From Massilia sp. (GTDB taxonomy: Bacteria; Pseudomonadota; Gammaproteobacteria; Burkholderiales; Burkholderiaceae_D), in NCBI GenBank assembly GCA_028292765.1, contig JAQGLR010000298.1:1-34251 (forward strand): DNA of 34,251 bases, read 5' to 3'. Positions 21,304-29,442 of the stretch are shown piece by piece. Both the position numbers and the translations under genes were made by a program. Below the pieces are notes generated by a model. That model ran no database searches and was not told the origin of the DNA. It saw only the letters and a list, made by a program, of their open reading frames with translations. Position 1 is the first letter of the stretch. Every line of letters begins with the position of its first letter.

Positions 21304-21378
21304 CGGGATCACGACGTACGCGGCAGTGAGTGCGGCGGCCAGGGCCACGATGAGACGGCGGGCGAGTGTTGAGTTCAT
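21304..21378 (-). pseudogene. 5' remnant of a second immunity-like gene (N-terminal anchor only)
   Basis: Minus-strand translation MNSTLARRLIVALAAALTAAYVVIP. It aligns by eye over 25 residues (11 identical, no gaps) with the N-terminus of the 22055-21414 protein (MNAKRTRIFIVVVLAAITTAFLTIP), then runs into the 3' end of the methyltransferase gene. Confidence 0.6.
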
Positions 21379-21413
21379 TGCATTGGACGCATTCAATGTT
21401 CCAGATCGATCGA

Positions 21414-22055
21414 TTACTCACCGTCCCAGGCGTACCAGGATTTTTTTCCGATGCCGACGTCGATCAGGTAAAGCGCATCGTCCGCATCGTCGCAGTCTTC
21501 CACGCACTTAATGCGAAGCAGGGACCTGAGATTGCGCTTGGGGACGTTAAACCATTGGTCGCTCTGGGAGTAGCGCAACAGCTCGGCATGCAGCGCTTTT
21601 TGCCCTTCAGGGGACAGGTCGTACCACCCGTTCTGGTTTCCGACCCAGGGAACCCAGCCGCCGGCCTTGAAACGCTCCTGGACCTGTCCCAATACCTCGA
21701 CCGCTTCGGGAAAGCGCAGCGCCTCGAGCATGGGCGACGTCGAAATCGTCCCCAGCACCGCATCGTCAAAAGTAAGGGCGGCGAATTTCGTTGGCGGAAG
21801 CTCGAAGCCATGTCGCGGGTCGACGTATTTGATGATGACGGAAGGTTCGATGACGTCTATCGTGGCGAAACCCGTTTCACCGGTCGGCGGCACTCCATGG
21901 GCCCGAGCCGGATAGGTCGATCGCCTGACGACCTCGTCGTACGGCATATCCATATCGACGACCAGCACGGTCGGTTTCGGCGGGATCGTCAGGAACGCGG
22001 TCGTGATTGCAGCGAGCACGACCACAATGAAAATTCGAGTGCGTTTCGCATTCAT
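21414..22055 (-). CDS. Uncharacterised protein with single N-terminal membrane anchor; candidate immunity protein
   Basis: N-terminal TM 'RIFIVVVLAAITTAFLTI' without lipobox Cys. ATGA start/stop overlap with the upstream ORF in a PAAR cassette. Confidence 0.7.
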   Translation of the reverse strand: MNAKRTRIFIVVVLAAITTAFLTIPPKPTVLVVDMDMPYDEVVRRSTYPARAHGVPPTGETGFATIDVIEPSVIIKYVDPRHGFELPPTKFAALTFDDAVLGTISTSPMLEALRFPEAVEVLGQVQERFKAGGWVPWVGNQNGWYDLSPEGQKALHAELLRYSQSDQWFNVPKRNLRSLLRIKCVEDCDDADDALYLIDVGIGKKSWYAWDGE

Positions 22056-23083
22056 TGCACGCCCCCACCCCGATAGATGTCCCATATCGCCCGTTCGATC
22101 AAATACTTCTCACTGCCCTTCAACAGACGATCGAACTGCCCTGCCGTCCGTAGGGCGAAGGGCATGCGATCGTTCACATCCCACAGGCGGACCGTGGTCA
22201 ACTTCGGGAGCCAGCTGGTGAATTTTCCGTTGGCTTTGCATTGCGCCGACAAGGTCAGCTGGATCTCGGCGGCGCCACGAAGACGATGCACCCAGGCGAA
22301 CTGGTTCGCGTCCAGTGCCAGCCGGGTGTCTTTGTCGTCATAGATGATCTTTTGCAAGATATTGATCTGTTCATGCCGCGCCAAGTGTTCAACGCTCCTG
22401 ATTAAGTTGCCATTCTCGAGTGCCTCAAAGCCCCACAGAATTTCCGGGAACGGAAATCCGAACTCCAGCCGCTTCTTCGCCTCCTCCGGCCAAAGCACCT
22501 TGTCCTTGATCTCGCGCCGGTAATGCAGGCTCGTTTTCAATCCTTCGTAGCCACGCATCATGTAAAACCTGTGGAGCGGATAAATGTCGAGGAACAGGGA
22601 GAGGTTCCCGAGCGCGAGCTTGCCGTACATGGTGTACGCGCCGAGCGCTTCTCCCGTGCTGCCGACGTCCAGGAAGTCCGGATTGGCGACGATCCGGTCA
22701 TGTGCGGCCTGCAGCATCCCGGAGGCATGCAGCAGGCCGCAGCCCACCTGCTTGGAGGCGAAGGCGGCCAGGCCGGCCCACTGGAAGCGCTTGTCTTTTA
22801 TCCAGAGAAAGGCGTACGCCGCATTGATGCGCCGGTTGATGTCGTCCGGCCTTGTCAGGGGCTTGCCGGTCTTCGCGTCGGCCACCCACTGCTGCGCCTC
22901 CTGCTGGCAGCGCAGCCATACCGCCGCCGCATCGAGAATCTTGACGCGGACGTACTTGACCTCTTTCCCATCCCGCAAGGCAGGATAGACCTTGCACTCC
23001 GGCACCGGAGTGATATTGCAGTTCAGCGGGATGGTGTCGGTGCCGTGCGTGGTGAATGGGACGTTAAATGGACCCTTGGGCAT
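22052..23083 (-). CDS. Uncharacterised 343-aa protein in PAAR cassette; candidate T6SS cargo (faint DUF2515-like impression, unverified)
   Basis: Starts 7 nt after the PAAR stop and is coupled by ATGA to the downstream ORF. 'DINRRINAAYAFLWIKDKRFQWAGLAAFASKQVGCGLLHA' and 'LARHEQINILQKIIYDDKDTRLALDANQ'. Confidence 0.7.
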   Translation of the reverse strand: MPKGPFNVPFTTHGTDTIPLNCNITPVPECKVYPALRDGKEVKYVRVKILDAAAVWLRCQQEAQQWVADAKTGKPLTRPDDINRRINAAYAFLWIKDKRFQWAGLAAFASKQVGCGLLHASGMLQAAHDRIVANPDFLDVGSTGEALGAYTMYGKLALGNLSLFLDIYPLHRFYMMRGYEGLKTSLHYRREIKDKVLWPEEAKKRLEFGFPFPEILWGFEALENGNLIRSVEHLARHEQINILQKIIYDDKDTRLALDANQFAWVHRLRGAAEIQLTLSAQCKANGKFTSWLPKLTTVRLWDVNDRMPFALRTAGQFDRLLKGSEKYLIERAIWDIYRGGGVQ

Positions 23084-23090
23084 GCTGTGC

Positions 23091-23648
23091 TCAGGCGCCG
23101 GGCGCGGGGTCTGCTTCGACGTGCCACGCGATCAATGCGTCACGCTCCGCACTCGTCAGCGGCCGGGTGTAACCGTCGGCGTCGGTCACGCCCTCGATTT
23201 TGCGGCCGGGCAGTTCGAGGATGTAATGCCGGTGCCGGAAGGGCTGCTCGTTCGAGTCGCGGATCAGTTGCAGCGGCGCGGCATCCTGCTCGCTCCCGCT
23301 GGATGGCGTCCGGGAGGCAATGGCTTCGAGTGCCTCGTCGATACCCCCAGTGTCATCGATGAGCTGGTATTCGTGCTCCTGGTTCGCGATCAGGCGTGGC
23401 GGCGGGCTGCATCCGCACAGGCACAGGTCGTGTTCGAGGGCGAGTTGCTTGCCGTCGCAAGTGTCGTCGAGGCGCGGCGCGACGCATTGGATGATCCCTT
23501 GCTTCCCGCAGCCCGGACAGTCGAGCAGATCGCCCTCCAGGGCGTAAGGAACGTCGTCGCAGGACATGAACGAGCCGGCTGTCTTGACCGTGCCGCCGGC
23601 CGTCGATTTGGCGCCAAGCAAAATCAGATAGCGTTTGAACATGGACAT
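23091..23648 (-). CDS. PAAR domain-containing protein with ~90-aa C-terminal extension
   Basis: 'KRYLILLGAKSTAGGTVKTAGSFMSCDDVPYALEGDLLDCPGCGKQGIIQCVAPRLDDTCDGKQLALEHDLCLCGCSPPPRLIANQ' matches the PAAR pattern of T6SS spike-tip proteins. Confidence 0.9.
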   Translation of the reverse strand: MSMFKRYLILLGAKSTAGGTVKTAGSFMSCDDVPYALEGDLLDCPGCGKQGIIQCVAPRLDDTCDGKQLALEHDLCLCGCSPPPRLIANQEHEYQLIDDTGGIDEALEAIASRTPSSGSEQDAAPLQLIRDSNEQPFRHRHYILELPGRKIEGVTDADGYTRPLTSAERDALIAWHVEADPAPGA

Positions 23649-23732
23649 CCCCCGGTCGAGTCTGGCAAAAGATGCTCAGTCTAGAGGCGGGGTGGTTCCA
23701 GGCCTTGATGGAATACAAATCCGCGAATGACC

Positions 23733-23757
23733 AAAAAAAATGCCCGCATGCGCGGGC
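23733..23757 (-). terminator. Minus-strand intrinsic terminator with no obvious upstream gene
   Basis: On the minus strand GCCCGC-gcat-GCGGGC-A-TTTTTTTT, located in the divergent PAAR/fmdB intergenic region. Confidence 0.75.
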
Positions 23758-24000
23758 CCGGGAAATACAGCTTTCTTGTACGGCCATGCGGCGATGCTGG
23801 ATCGCGCAAACTTCTGTTTCTTGATCATTCGACCGGAAGGCCCAACCCCGCCGGCAGCATGCTGTTCAGGGATGCTATTTAATCACATAGTTGATGCCCG
23901 GCAAACCGAACCTTGCGCGATGCTGGCGAAAAACAACACTATGGCCTGCGCCCCGGCGTAGCGCGCCGCAGGACCGCCACCCGTTGCGCATCCTCTCGCC

Positions 24001-24020
24001 GCCCTTTCCCGGGAAAGGGC
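24001..24020. promoter_or_regulatory. Perfect 20-bp palindrome upstream of the fmdB-type gene promoter
   Basis: GCCCTTTCCCGGGAAAGGGC, 20 bp upstream of a TATAAT at 24041-24046. Confidence 0.55.
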
Positions 24021-24040
24021 AACGGCGGCCATAAAAGCTT

Positions 24041-24046
24041 TATAAT
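24041..24046 (+). promoter_or_regulatory. -10 hexamer of the fmdB-DUF502-aspS promoter
   Basis: TATAAT, 33 nt upstream of the ATG at 24079. Confidence 0.55.
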
Positions 24047-24078
24047 TCAGGGTTTTGAAGATTTTTGCGGAGTAACAC

Positions 24079-24432
24079 ATGCCGATTTATGCTTACCGCT
24101 GCGACGAATGCGGTTTTTCCAAAGATGTACTGCAAAAAATTTCCGACCCGGTCCTCACCGATTGCCTGTCATGCGGCAAGAGCGCTTTCAAGAAGCAGGT
24201 GACCGCCGCCGGTTTCCAGCTCAAGGGCAGCGGCTGGTACGTGACCGATTTCCGTGGCGGCAAAGCGCCGGCCGGCGCTCCGACGGCGGCGACCGCTGCG
24301 GCGCCTGCCGCCGGAACCTCGTCCGAGGCAGGTGCGACGGCGACCGTGCCGGCTGCCGCCTCGCCCTCGGCCGATGCCGGCAAGAGCGCCGCTCCAGCCG
24401 CTGCATCTGGCGGCGACAAGAGCGCGTCCTGA
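24079..24432 (+). CDS. FmdB family zinc ribbon protein
   Basis: 'MPIYAYRCDECGFSKDVLQK...DCLSCGKSAFKKQVTAAGFQLKGSGWYVTDF', then an Ala-rich tail. Confidence 0.94.
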   Translation: MPIYAYRCDECGFSKDVLQKISDPVLTDCLSCGKSAFKKQVTAAGFQLKGSGWYVTDFRGGKAPAGAPTAATAAAPAAGTSSEAGATATVPAAASPSADAGKSAAPAAASGGDKSAS

Positions 24433-24486
24433 TGGGATCACGCCTTGCGGCCACCCGGCCGCAGCAATAAGAACAACGAGAACGCG

Positions 24487-25131
24487 ATGCGCAAATACTT
24501 CCTCACCGGCCTCCTGATCCTGGTTCCCCTGGCGATCACGGGCTGGGTCCTGAACCTGGTCATCGGCATGCTCGACCAGTCGCTGCTGTTCGTGCCCGAG
24601 CGCTGGCAGCCGCGCAACCTGATCGGCATGGACGTTCCCGGCGTCGGTGCGATCCTGACGATCGCCATCGTCTTCCTCACCGGCTTGCTGACAAATAACC
24701 TGGTCGGCAAATGGGTCGTGCGCGTCGGCGAACGCCTGCTCAAGCGCATTCCCGTGGTCAGCTCGCTCTACGGCAGCGTGAAGCAGGTATCCGATACCCT
24801 GTTTTCGTCTTCCGGCAACGCTTTCCGCCAGGCGGTGCTGATCCCGTACCCGCATGCCGATTCGTACACCATCGCGTTCCTGACCGGCGTGCCCGGCGGC
24901 GACGTGAAGAACCACCTGGTCGGCGACTACCTGAGCGTCTACGTGCCGACGACCCCGAACCCGACCTCCGGCTTTTTCCTGATGATGGAACGCAGCAAGG
25001 TCGTCGAGCTGAACATGACGGTCGATGCGGCGCTGAAATACATCGTGTCGATGGGCGTCGTGGCGCCGGGCGATACCGCGCCGGGCGTTGTGAAGCAGGG
25101 CGAAGCCCCGGGCCTCATCCTCACGCCCTGA
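24487..25131 (+). CDS. DUF502 family membrane protein
   Basis: 'MRKYFLTGLLILVPLAITGWVLNLVIGMLDQ...IPVVSSLYGSVKQVSDTLF...VPTTPNPTSGFFLMM'. Confidence 0.94.
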   Translation: MRKYFLTGLLILVPLAITGWVLNLVIGMLDQSLLFVPERWQPRNLIGMDVPGVGAILTIAIVFLTGLLTNNLVGKWVVRVGERLLKRIPVVSSLYGSVKQVSDTLFSSSGNAFRQAVLIPYPHADSYTIAFLTGVPGGDVKNHLVGDYLSVYVPTTPNPTSGFFLMMERSKVVELNMTVDAALKYIVSMGVVAPGDTAPGVVKQGEAPGLILTP

Positions 25132-25203
25132 CCAGCCAAGACAAGCAAGCATCAAGGCCGCCGCAGGCGGCAACCGATACACCAACCTGGAATAGAGAAA
25201 AAT

Positions 25204-27006
25204 ATGTCCTCCATGCGTACTCACTACTGCGGCCTCGTCACCGAAGAACTGCTGGGCCAAACCGTCAGCCTGTGCGGCTGGGTCCACCGCCGCCGCGACC
25301 ACGGCGGGGTGATCTTCATCGACCTGCGCGACCGTGAAGGCCTGGTGCAGGTGGTCTGCCACCCGGACAATGCCGACGTGTTCAAGGCCGCCGAGCATGT
25401 GCGCAACGAGTACTGCCTGCGCATCACCGGCACCATTGCCAACCGCCTCGAAGGCACGGTCAATGCCAACCTGAAGTCGGGCAAGATCGAACTGAACGCC
25501 ACCTCGCTGGAAGTGCTGAACCCGTCGGTGCCGGTGCCGTTCCAGCTGGACGACGACAACCTGTCGGAAACCACCCGCCTGACGCACCGCGTGCTCGACC
25601 TGCGCCGCGGCCAGATGCAGCACAACCTGCGCCTGCGTTATAAAGTGTCGATGGAAGTGCGCAAGTACCTCGACAACCTGGGCTTCATCGATATCGAAAC
25701 CCCGATGCTGACCAAGTCGACCCCGGAAGGCGCGCGCGACTACCTGGTGCCGTCGCGCGTCAATCCAGGCAACTTCTTCGCGCTGCCGCAATCGCCACAG
25801 CTGTTCAAGCAGCTGCTGATGGTCGCGAACTTCGACCGTTACTACCAGATCACCAAGTGCTTCCGCGACGAAGACCTGCGCGCCGACCGCCAGCCGGAAT
25901 TCACCCAGATCGACTGCGAAACCTCGTTCCTGACCGAGCAGGAAATCCGTGACCTGTTCGAAGACATGATGCGCGTCGTCTTCAAGAACGCCGCCGGCAT
26001 CGACCTGCCGAACCCGTTCCCGGTGATGGATTTCGCCACCGCCATGGGCATGTATGGTTCGGACAAGCCGGACATGCGCGTGAAACTCGAGTTCACCGAA
26101 CTGACCGAACTGATGAAGTCGGTCGAGTTCAAGGTCTTCAACAGCGCCGCCAACATGACGGGCGGGCGCGTGGTCGGCATGCGCGTGCCGCAAGGCGGCT
26201 CGATGCCGCGTTCGGAAATCGACGCCTACACCCAGTTCGTCGCCATCTACGGCGCCAAGGGCCTGGCTTACATCAAGGTCAACGAAAAGGCGAAGGGCCG
26301 TGACGGCCTGCAGTCGCCGATCGTCAAGAACCTCTCGGACGACGTCCTGGCCCAGATCCTCGAGCTGACGGGCGCGCAGGATGGCGACCTGATCTTCTTC
26401 GGCGCCGACAAGGCGAAAGTCGTCAACGACGCCATCGGCGCGCTGCGCGTGAAGATCGGCCACTCGGAATTCGCGAAAAAGGCCGGCCTGTTCGAGGAAA
26501 CCTGGGCGCCGCTGTGGGTCATCGACTTCCCGATGTTCGAGCACGACGAAGAAAACAACCGCTGGACCGCGACCCACCACCCGTTCACCGCACCAAAAGA
26601 CGGCCACGAGGACATGCTGGAAACCAATCCGGGCGCCTGCATCGCCAAGGCCTACGACATGGTCCTGAACGGCTGGGAGCTGGGTGGCGGCTCGATCCGT
26701 ATCCACCGCGAAGAAGTGCAGAGCAAGGTGTTCCGCGCACTGAAGATCGATGCCGAAGAAGCGCAATTGAAATTCGGCTTCCTGCTCGACGCCCTGCAGT
26801 ACGGCGCGCCGCCGCACGGTGGCCTGGCCTTCGGCCTGGACCGCCTGGTCACCCTGATGACCGGCTCGGAATCGATCCGCGACGTGATCGCCTTCCCGAA
26901 GACCCAGCGCGCGCAAGACCTGCTGACCAACGCGCCGTCGGAAGTGGACGAGAAGCAGCTCAAGGAGCTGCACATCCGCCTGCGTAACGAGCCGAAGGTA
27001 GCTTAA
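25204..27006 (+). CDS. aspS: Aspartate--tRNA ligase
   Basis: 600 aa. OB-fold '[31 protein letters not shown]', class II motif 2 '[18 protein letters not shown]', motif 3 '[14 protein letters not shown]'. Confidence 0.98.
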   Translation: MSSMRTHYCGLVTEELLGQTVSLCGWVHRRRDHGGVIFIDLRDREGLVQVVCHPDNADVFKAAEHVRNEYCLRITGTIANRLEGTVNANLKSGKIELNATSLEVLNPSVPVPFQLDDDNLSETTRLTHRVLDLRRGQMQHNLRLRYKVSMEVRKYLDNLGFIDIETPMLTKSTPEGARDYLVPSRVNPGNFFALPQSPQLFKQLLMVANFDRYYQITKCFRDEDLRADRQPEFTQIDCETSFLTEQEIRDLFEDMMRVVFKNAAGIDLPNPFPVMDFATAMGMYGSDKPDMRVKLEFTELTELMKSVEFKVFNSAANMTGGRVVGMRVPQGGSMPRSEIDAYTQFVAIYGAKGLAYIKVNEKAKGRDGLQSPIVKNLSDDVLAQILELTGAQDGDLIFFGADKAKVVNDAIGALRVKIGHSEFAKKAGLFEETWAPLWVIDFPMFEHDEENNRWTATHHPFTAPKDGHEDMLETNPGACIAKAYDMVLNGWELGGGSIRIHREEVQSKVFRALKIDAEEAQLKFGFLLDALQYGAPPHGGLAFGLDRLVTLMTGSESIRDVIAFPKTQRAQDLLTNAPSEVDEKQLKELHIRLRNEPKVA

Positions 27007-27038
27007 TCACGCGCAGCCATACGGCTGGGTAGAATAGG

Positions 27039-27080
27039 GGCCGGAGCGGGTCGTCGTTGACGAAGCGCTCCGGCCTTTTT
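27039..27080 (+). terminator. Intrinsic terminator after aspS
   Basis: GGCCGGAGCG ... CGCTCCGGCC TTTTT. Confidence 0.85.
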
Positions 27081-27110
27081 ATTTGCCTGTAGTTCACGGA
27101 GAAGCCAAGC

Positions 27111-27560
27111 GTGCACAAGATTCCCGAATCCGTCCTCGTCGTCATCCACACGCCCGGGATGGAGGTATTGCTGATCGAGCGCGCCGACCGTCCCGGCTTC
27201 TGGCAATCGGTCACCGGTTCGCTCGACGCGCTTGATGAGCCGCTGCTGGCCACGGCCACCCGCGAACTGTTCGAGGAAACCGGCATCGTCGCCGATGGCG
27301 AACGCATCCGGCTGCACGACTGGGGCCTGTCGAACATCTACGAAATCTACCCGAGCTGGCGCCACCGCTATGCGCCGGGCGTCACCCACAACACCGAGCA
27401 CGTGTTTTCCGTCTGCGTGCCGCGCGACATCGCCATCACCCTCAGCCCGCGCGAGCACCTGCAGTACGCATGGCTGCCCTGGCTGGAAGCGGCGGACCGC
27501 TGCTTTTCCTCGTCGAATGCGGAAGCGGTGCTGCAACTGCCGCGCCATATCGATTCGTAA
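27111..27560 (+). CDS. nudB: Dihydroneopterin triphosphate diphosphatase (Nudix)
   Basis: GTG start. Nudix box-like 'GSLDALDEPLLATATRELFEETGI'; NudB-like 'IPESVLVVIHT...ERADRPGFWQSVTGS'; next to aspS. Confidence 0.93.
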   Translation: MHKIPESVLVVIHTPGMEVLLIERADRPGFWQSVTGSLDALDEPLLATATRELFEETGIVADGERIRLHDWGLSNIYEIYPSWRHRYAPGVTHNTEHVFSVCVPRDIAITLSPREHLQYAWLPWLEAADRCFSSSNAEAVLQLPRHIDS

Positions 27561-27664
27561 GCTTGCCCAGATGGCCCAGCTGGAGACTGATATGCGTTTT
27601 GCGCATATATAGAAGTGAGATTTAAATCCTTCGCTTCGCGGACACCGTGGAGTAATCTGGTCAA

Positions 27665-28582
27665 ATGAACAATGACCACACCGATCCGGCCGGCGCCAGC
27701 CATTGGCACCTCGGCCCCATCATCGACGCGCTGCGCACGTCGCGCGAGTCGACCCACAACATCCGCCACCAGGGGCGCGTGCGCGAGCTGCCCTCGCGCG
27801 AGGTGCTGCGCCAGGTGATCGAGGGCGTGTCCGCGGCGCTGTTCCCGACGCACTATGGCCGCCCCGACCTGAACGACGAAAGCATCGATTATTTCGTCGG
27901 CGACACGCTCAACGTCGCGCTCGACCGGCTGGTCGGGCAGGTGCGGCGCGCACTGCGCTTCAACCCCGGGCTGGAAGAGGCGGGCGACGCCGAGCTGGCC
28001 GCCCGGGCGCACAGCATCACCCGCTCGTTCGCAGGCAGCCTGCCGGACATTCGCGCCTTGCTGGTCTCCGACGTGCATGCGGCGCTGGCCGGCGACCCGG
28101 CCGCCAGTTCCGTGGCCGAGATCATGCTGTGCTACCCCGGCACCATTGCGGTGCTGTACCACCGGCTGGCGCACTGCCTGCATCGCCTCGGTGCGCCCTT
28201 CCTGGCGCGCCTGGCGGCCGACATCGCCCATACGCTGACCGGCATCGACATCCATCCGGGCGCGCGGATCGGCGCCAGCTTCTTCATCGACCACGGCACC
28301 GGCGTCGTGATCGGCGAAACCGCGATCATCGGCCAGCGCGTGCGCCTGTACCAGGCCGTCACCCTCGGCGCACGCCGCTTTCCGACGGACGACAGCGGGG
28401 CGCTGGTGAAGGGAGCGCCGCGCCACCCGATCGTCGAGGACGACGTCGTCATCTATGCCGGCGCCACCGTCCTCGGCCGGATCACGGTCGGCGCCGGCTC
28501 GACCATCGGCGGCAACGTCTGGCTGACGCAGAGCGTCGCGCCGGGCAGCAACGTCACCCAGGCCCAGATGCGTAACGTGTAA
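27665..28582 (+). CDS. Serine O-acetyltransferase (EpsC/CysE-like)
   Basis: Left-handed beta-helix hexapeptides; catalytic 'DIHPGARIGASFFIDHGTGVVIGETAIIG'. Confidence 0.93.
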   Translation: MNNDHTDPAGASHWHLGPIIDALRTSRESTHNIRHQGRVRELPSREVLRQVIEGVSAALFPTHYGRPDLNDESIDYFVGDTLNVALDRLVGQVRRALRFNPGLEEAGDAELAARAHSITRSFAGSLPDIRALLVSDVHAALAGDPAASSVAEIMLCYPGTIAVLYHRLAHCLHRLGAPFLARLAADIAHTLTGIDIHPGARIGASFFIDHGTGVVIGETAIIGQRVRLYQAVTLGARRFPTDDSGALVKGAPRHPIVEDDVVIYAGATVLGRITVGAGSTIGGNVWLTQSVAPGSNVTQAQMRNV

Positions 28583-28814
28583 GCCCCTTCGATTCCCGCC
28601 CGGCGCCCCGTGCGCCGTGGCTGTGCCGCGTTTCCCGGGACGGCAATGTTCCACTTCGGCACACCAGCTCGCGGCCCTTTGATCGAGCTGATTGCCGAAA
28701 CATGATTTTTTGATATCGGTCAAGCGTTTTTCGTGTGTAGGCGCAAATACAACGCTGCCCCTCCAAAATTCCTACAAGACAGCTGCGTGAAAACCCACAT
28801 AACTTTTCTAAATG

Positions 28815-28855
28815 CAATAGAAATTATGCTTATTAACAACCGTAAGTTTCTATTG
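28815..28855. repeat. Inverted repeat in AT-rich intergenic region
   Basis: CAATAGAAA-ttatg-CTTA-ttaacaaccg-TAAG-TTTCTATTG; 9-bp plus 4-bp arms with a bulge. Confidence 0.6.
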
Positions 28856-29042
28856 AATAGGTGAAAGATCGTCAGACTGGCCGCAAAAAGGGCTGATTTG
28901 CATACAATTTGATACAAATATGCGCACTGGTTAAACAAATTATCTAAGGAAACTTTCCTAAATACATCGTTTATTGTGTCCCAAAGGGAAAAGTTGCAAT
29001 GGGATATTTGCTATGTTGGTTAACGCACAATAGATTCGTCGT

Positions 29043-29071
29043 TTGACAATCGGAAACGAGTCGCATATCGT
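29043..29071 (+). promoter_or_regulatory. Sigma70-type promoter upstream of the DUF2442 gene
   Basis: TTGACA, 17-nt spacer, TATCGT. Confidence 0.5.
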
Positions 29072-29140
29072 CAGTGGTTCGCGTCGAGCGAATTTTTGAA
29101 CTGCAACAAAGTCCAACCAACGGATTCTGGGAGAAAAAGC

Positions 29141-29341
29141 ATGGAACATTTCGAACCAAAGCACGAGAAAGTGAAAGCAGTCAGCATGGACGAGGATTGT
29201 TTTTATATCGACCTGCAATGCGGGTTGCGCCTCGCCGGCCCGCGCTTGATTTCCGTGCCGTTGTCCGAAGCAGAACACCTGGCATCACCCCGCAACGCGG
29301 CCTTGCGCGAACGCTGGGAAGCGGCACCTGCGTTTGAATGA
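29141..29341 (+). CDS. DUF2442 domain-containing protein
   Basis: 'VKAVSMDEDCFYIDLQCGLRLAGPRLISVPLSEAEHLASPRNAALRERWEAA' resembles DUF2442 (v..v.f.d..l.v.l.dGr.isvPL..f..L..a....R..we). Confidence 0.7.
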   Translation: MEHFEPKHEKVKAVSMDEDCFYIDLQCGLRLAGPRLISVPLSEAEHLASPRNAALRERWEAAPAFE

Positions 29342-29349
29342 TCTTGCGG

Positions 29350-29382
29350 ACGGGGTAGCGGTTCTCAGAGGCCGCACCCCGT
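29350..29382. other. Hairpin immediately 3' of the DUF2442 gene
   Basis: ACGGGGT-a-GCGG ... CCGC-ACCCCGT with no T-tract. Confidence 0.5.
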
Positions 29383-29442
29383 GTTCGCACGATTGGAAGC
29401 CTTATAAAAAAGAACACGGACTGATGGGGTTAGAATGTTCCC

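Noticed and set aside
24169-26973. 934-aa minus-strand ORF antisense to fmdB, DUF502 and aspS
   Set aside because: Shadow ORF opposite three well-supported genes; low-complexity H/V/Q/R-rich translation.
27590-27608. ATATGCG-ttttg-CGCATAT hairpin after nudB
   Set aside because: Short stem, AT-containing, no T-tract; ambiguous as terminator or attenuator, so not called.
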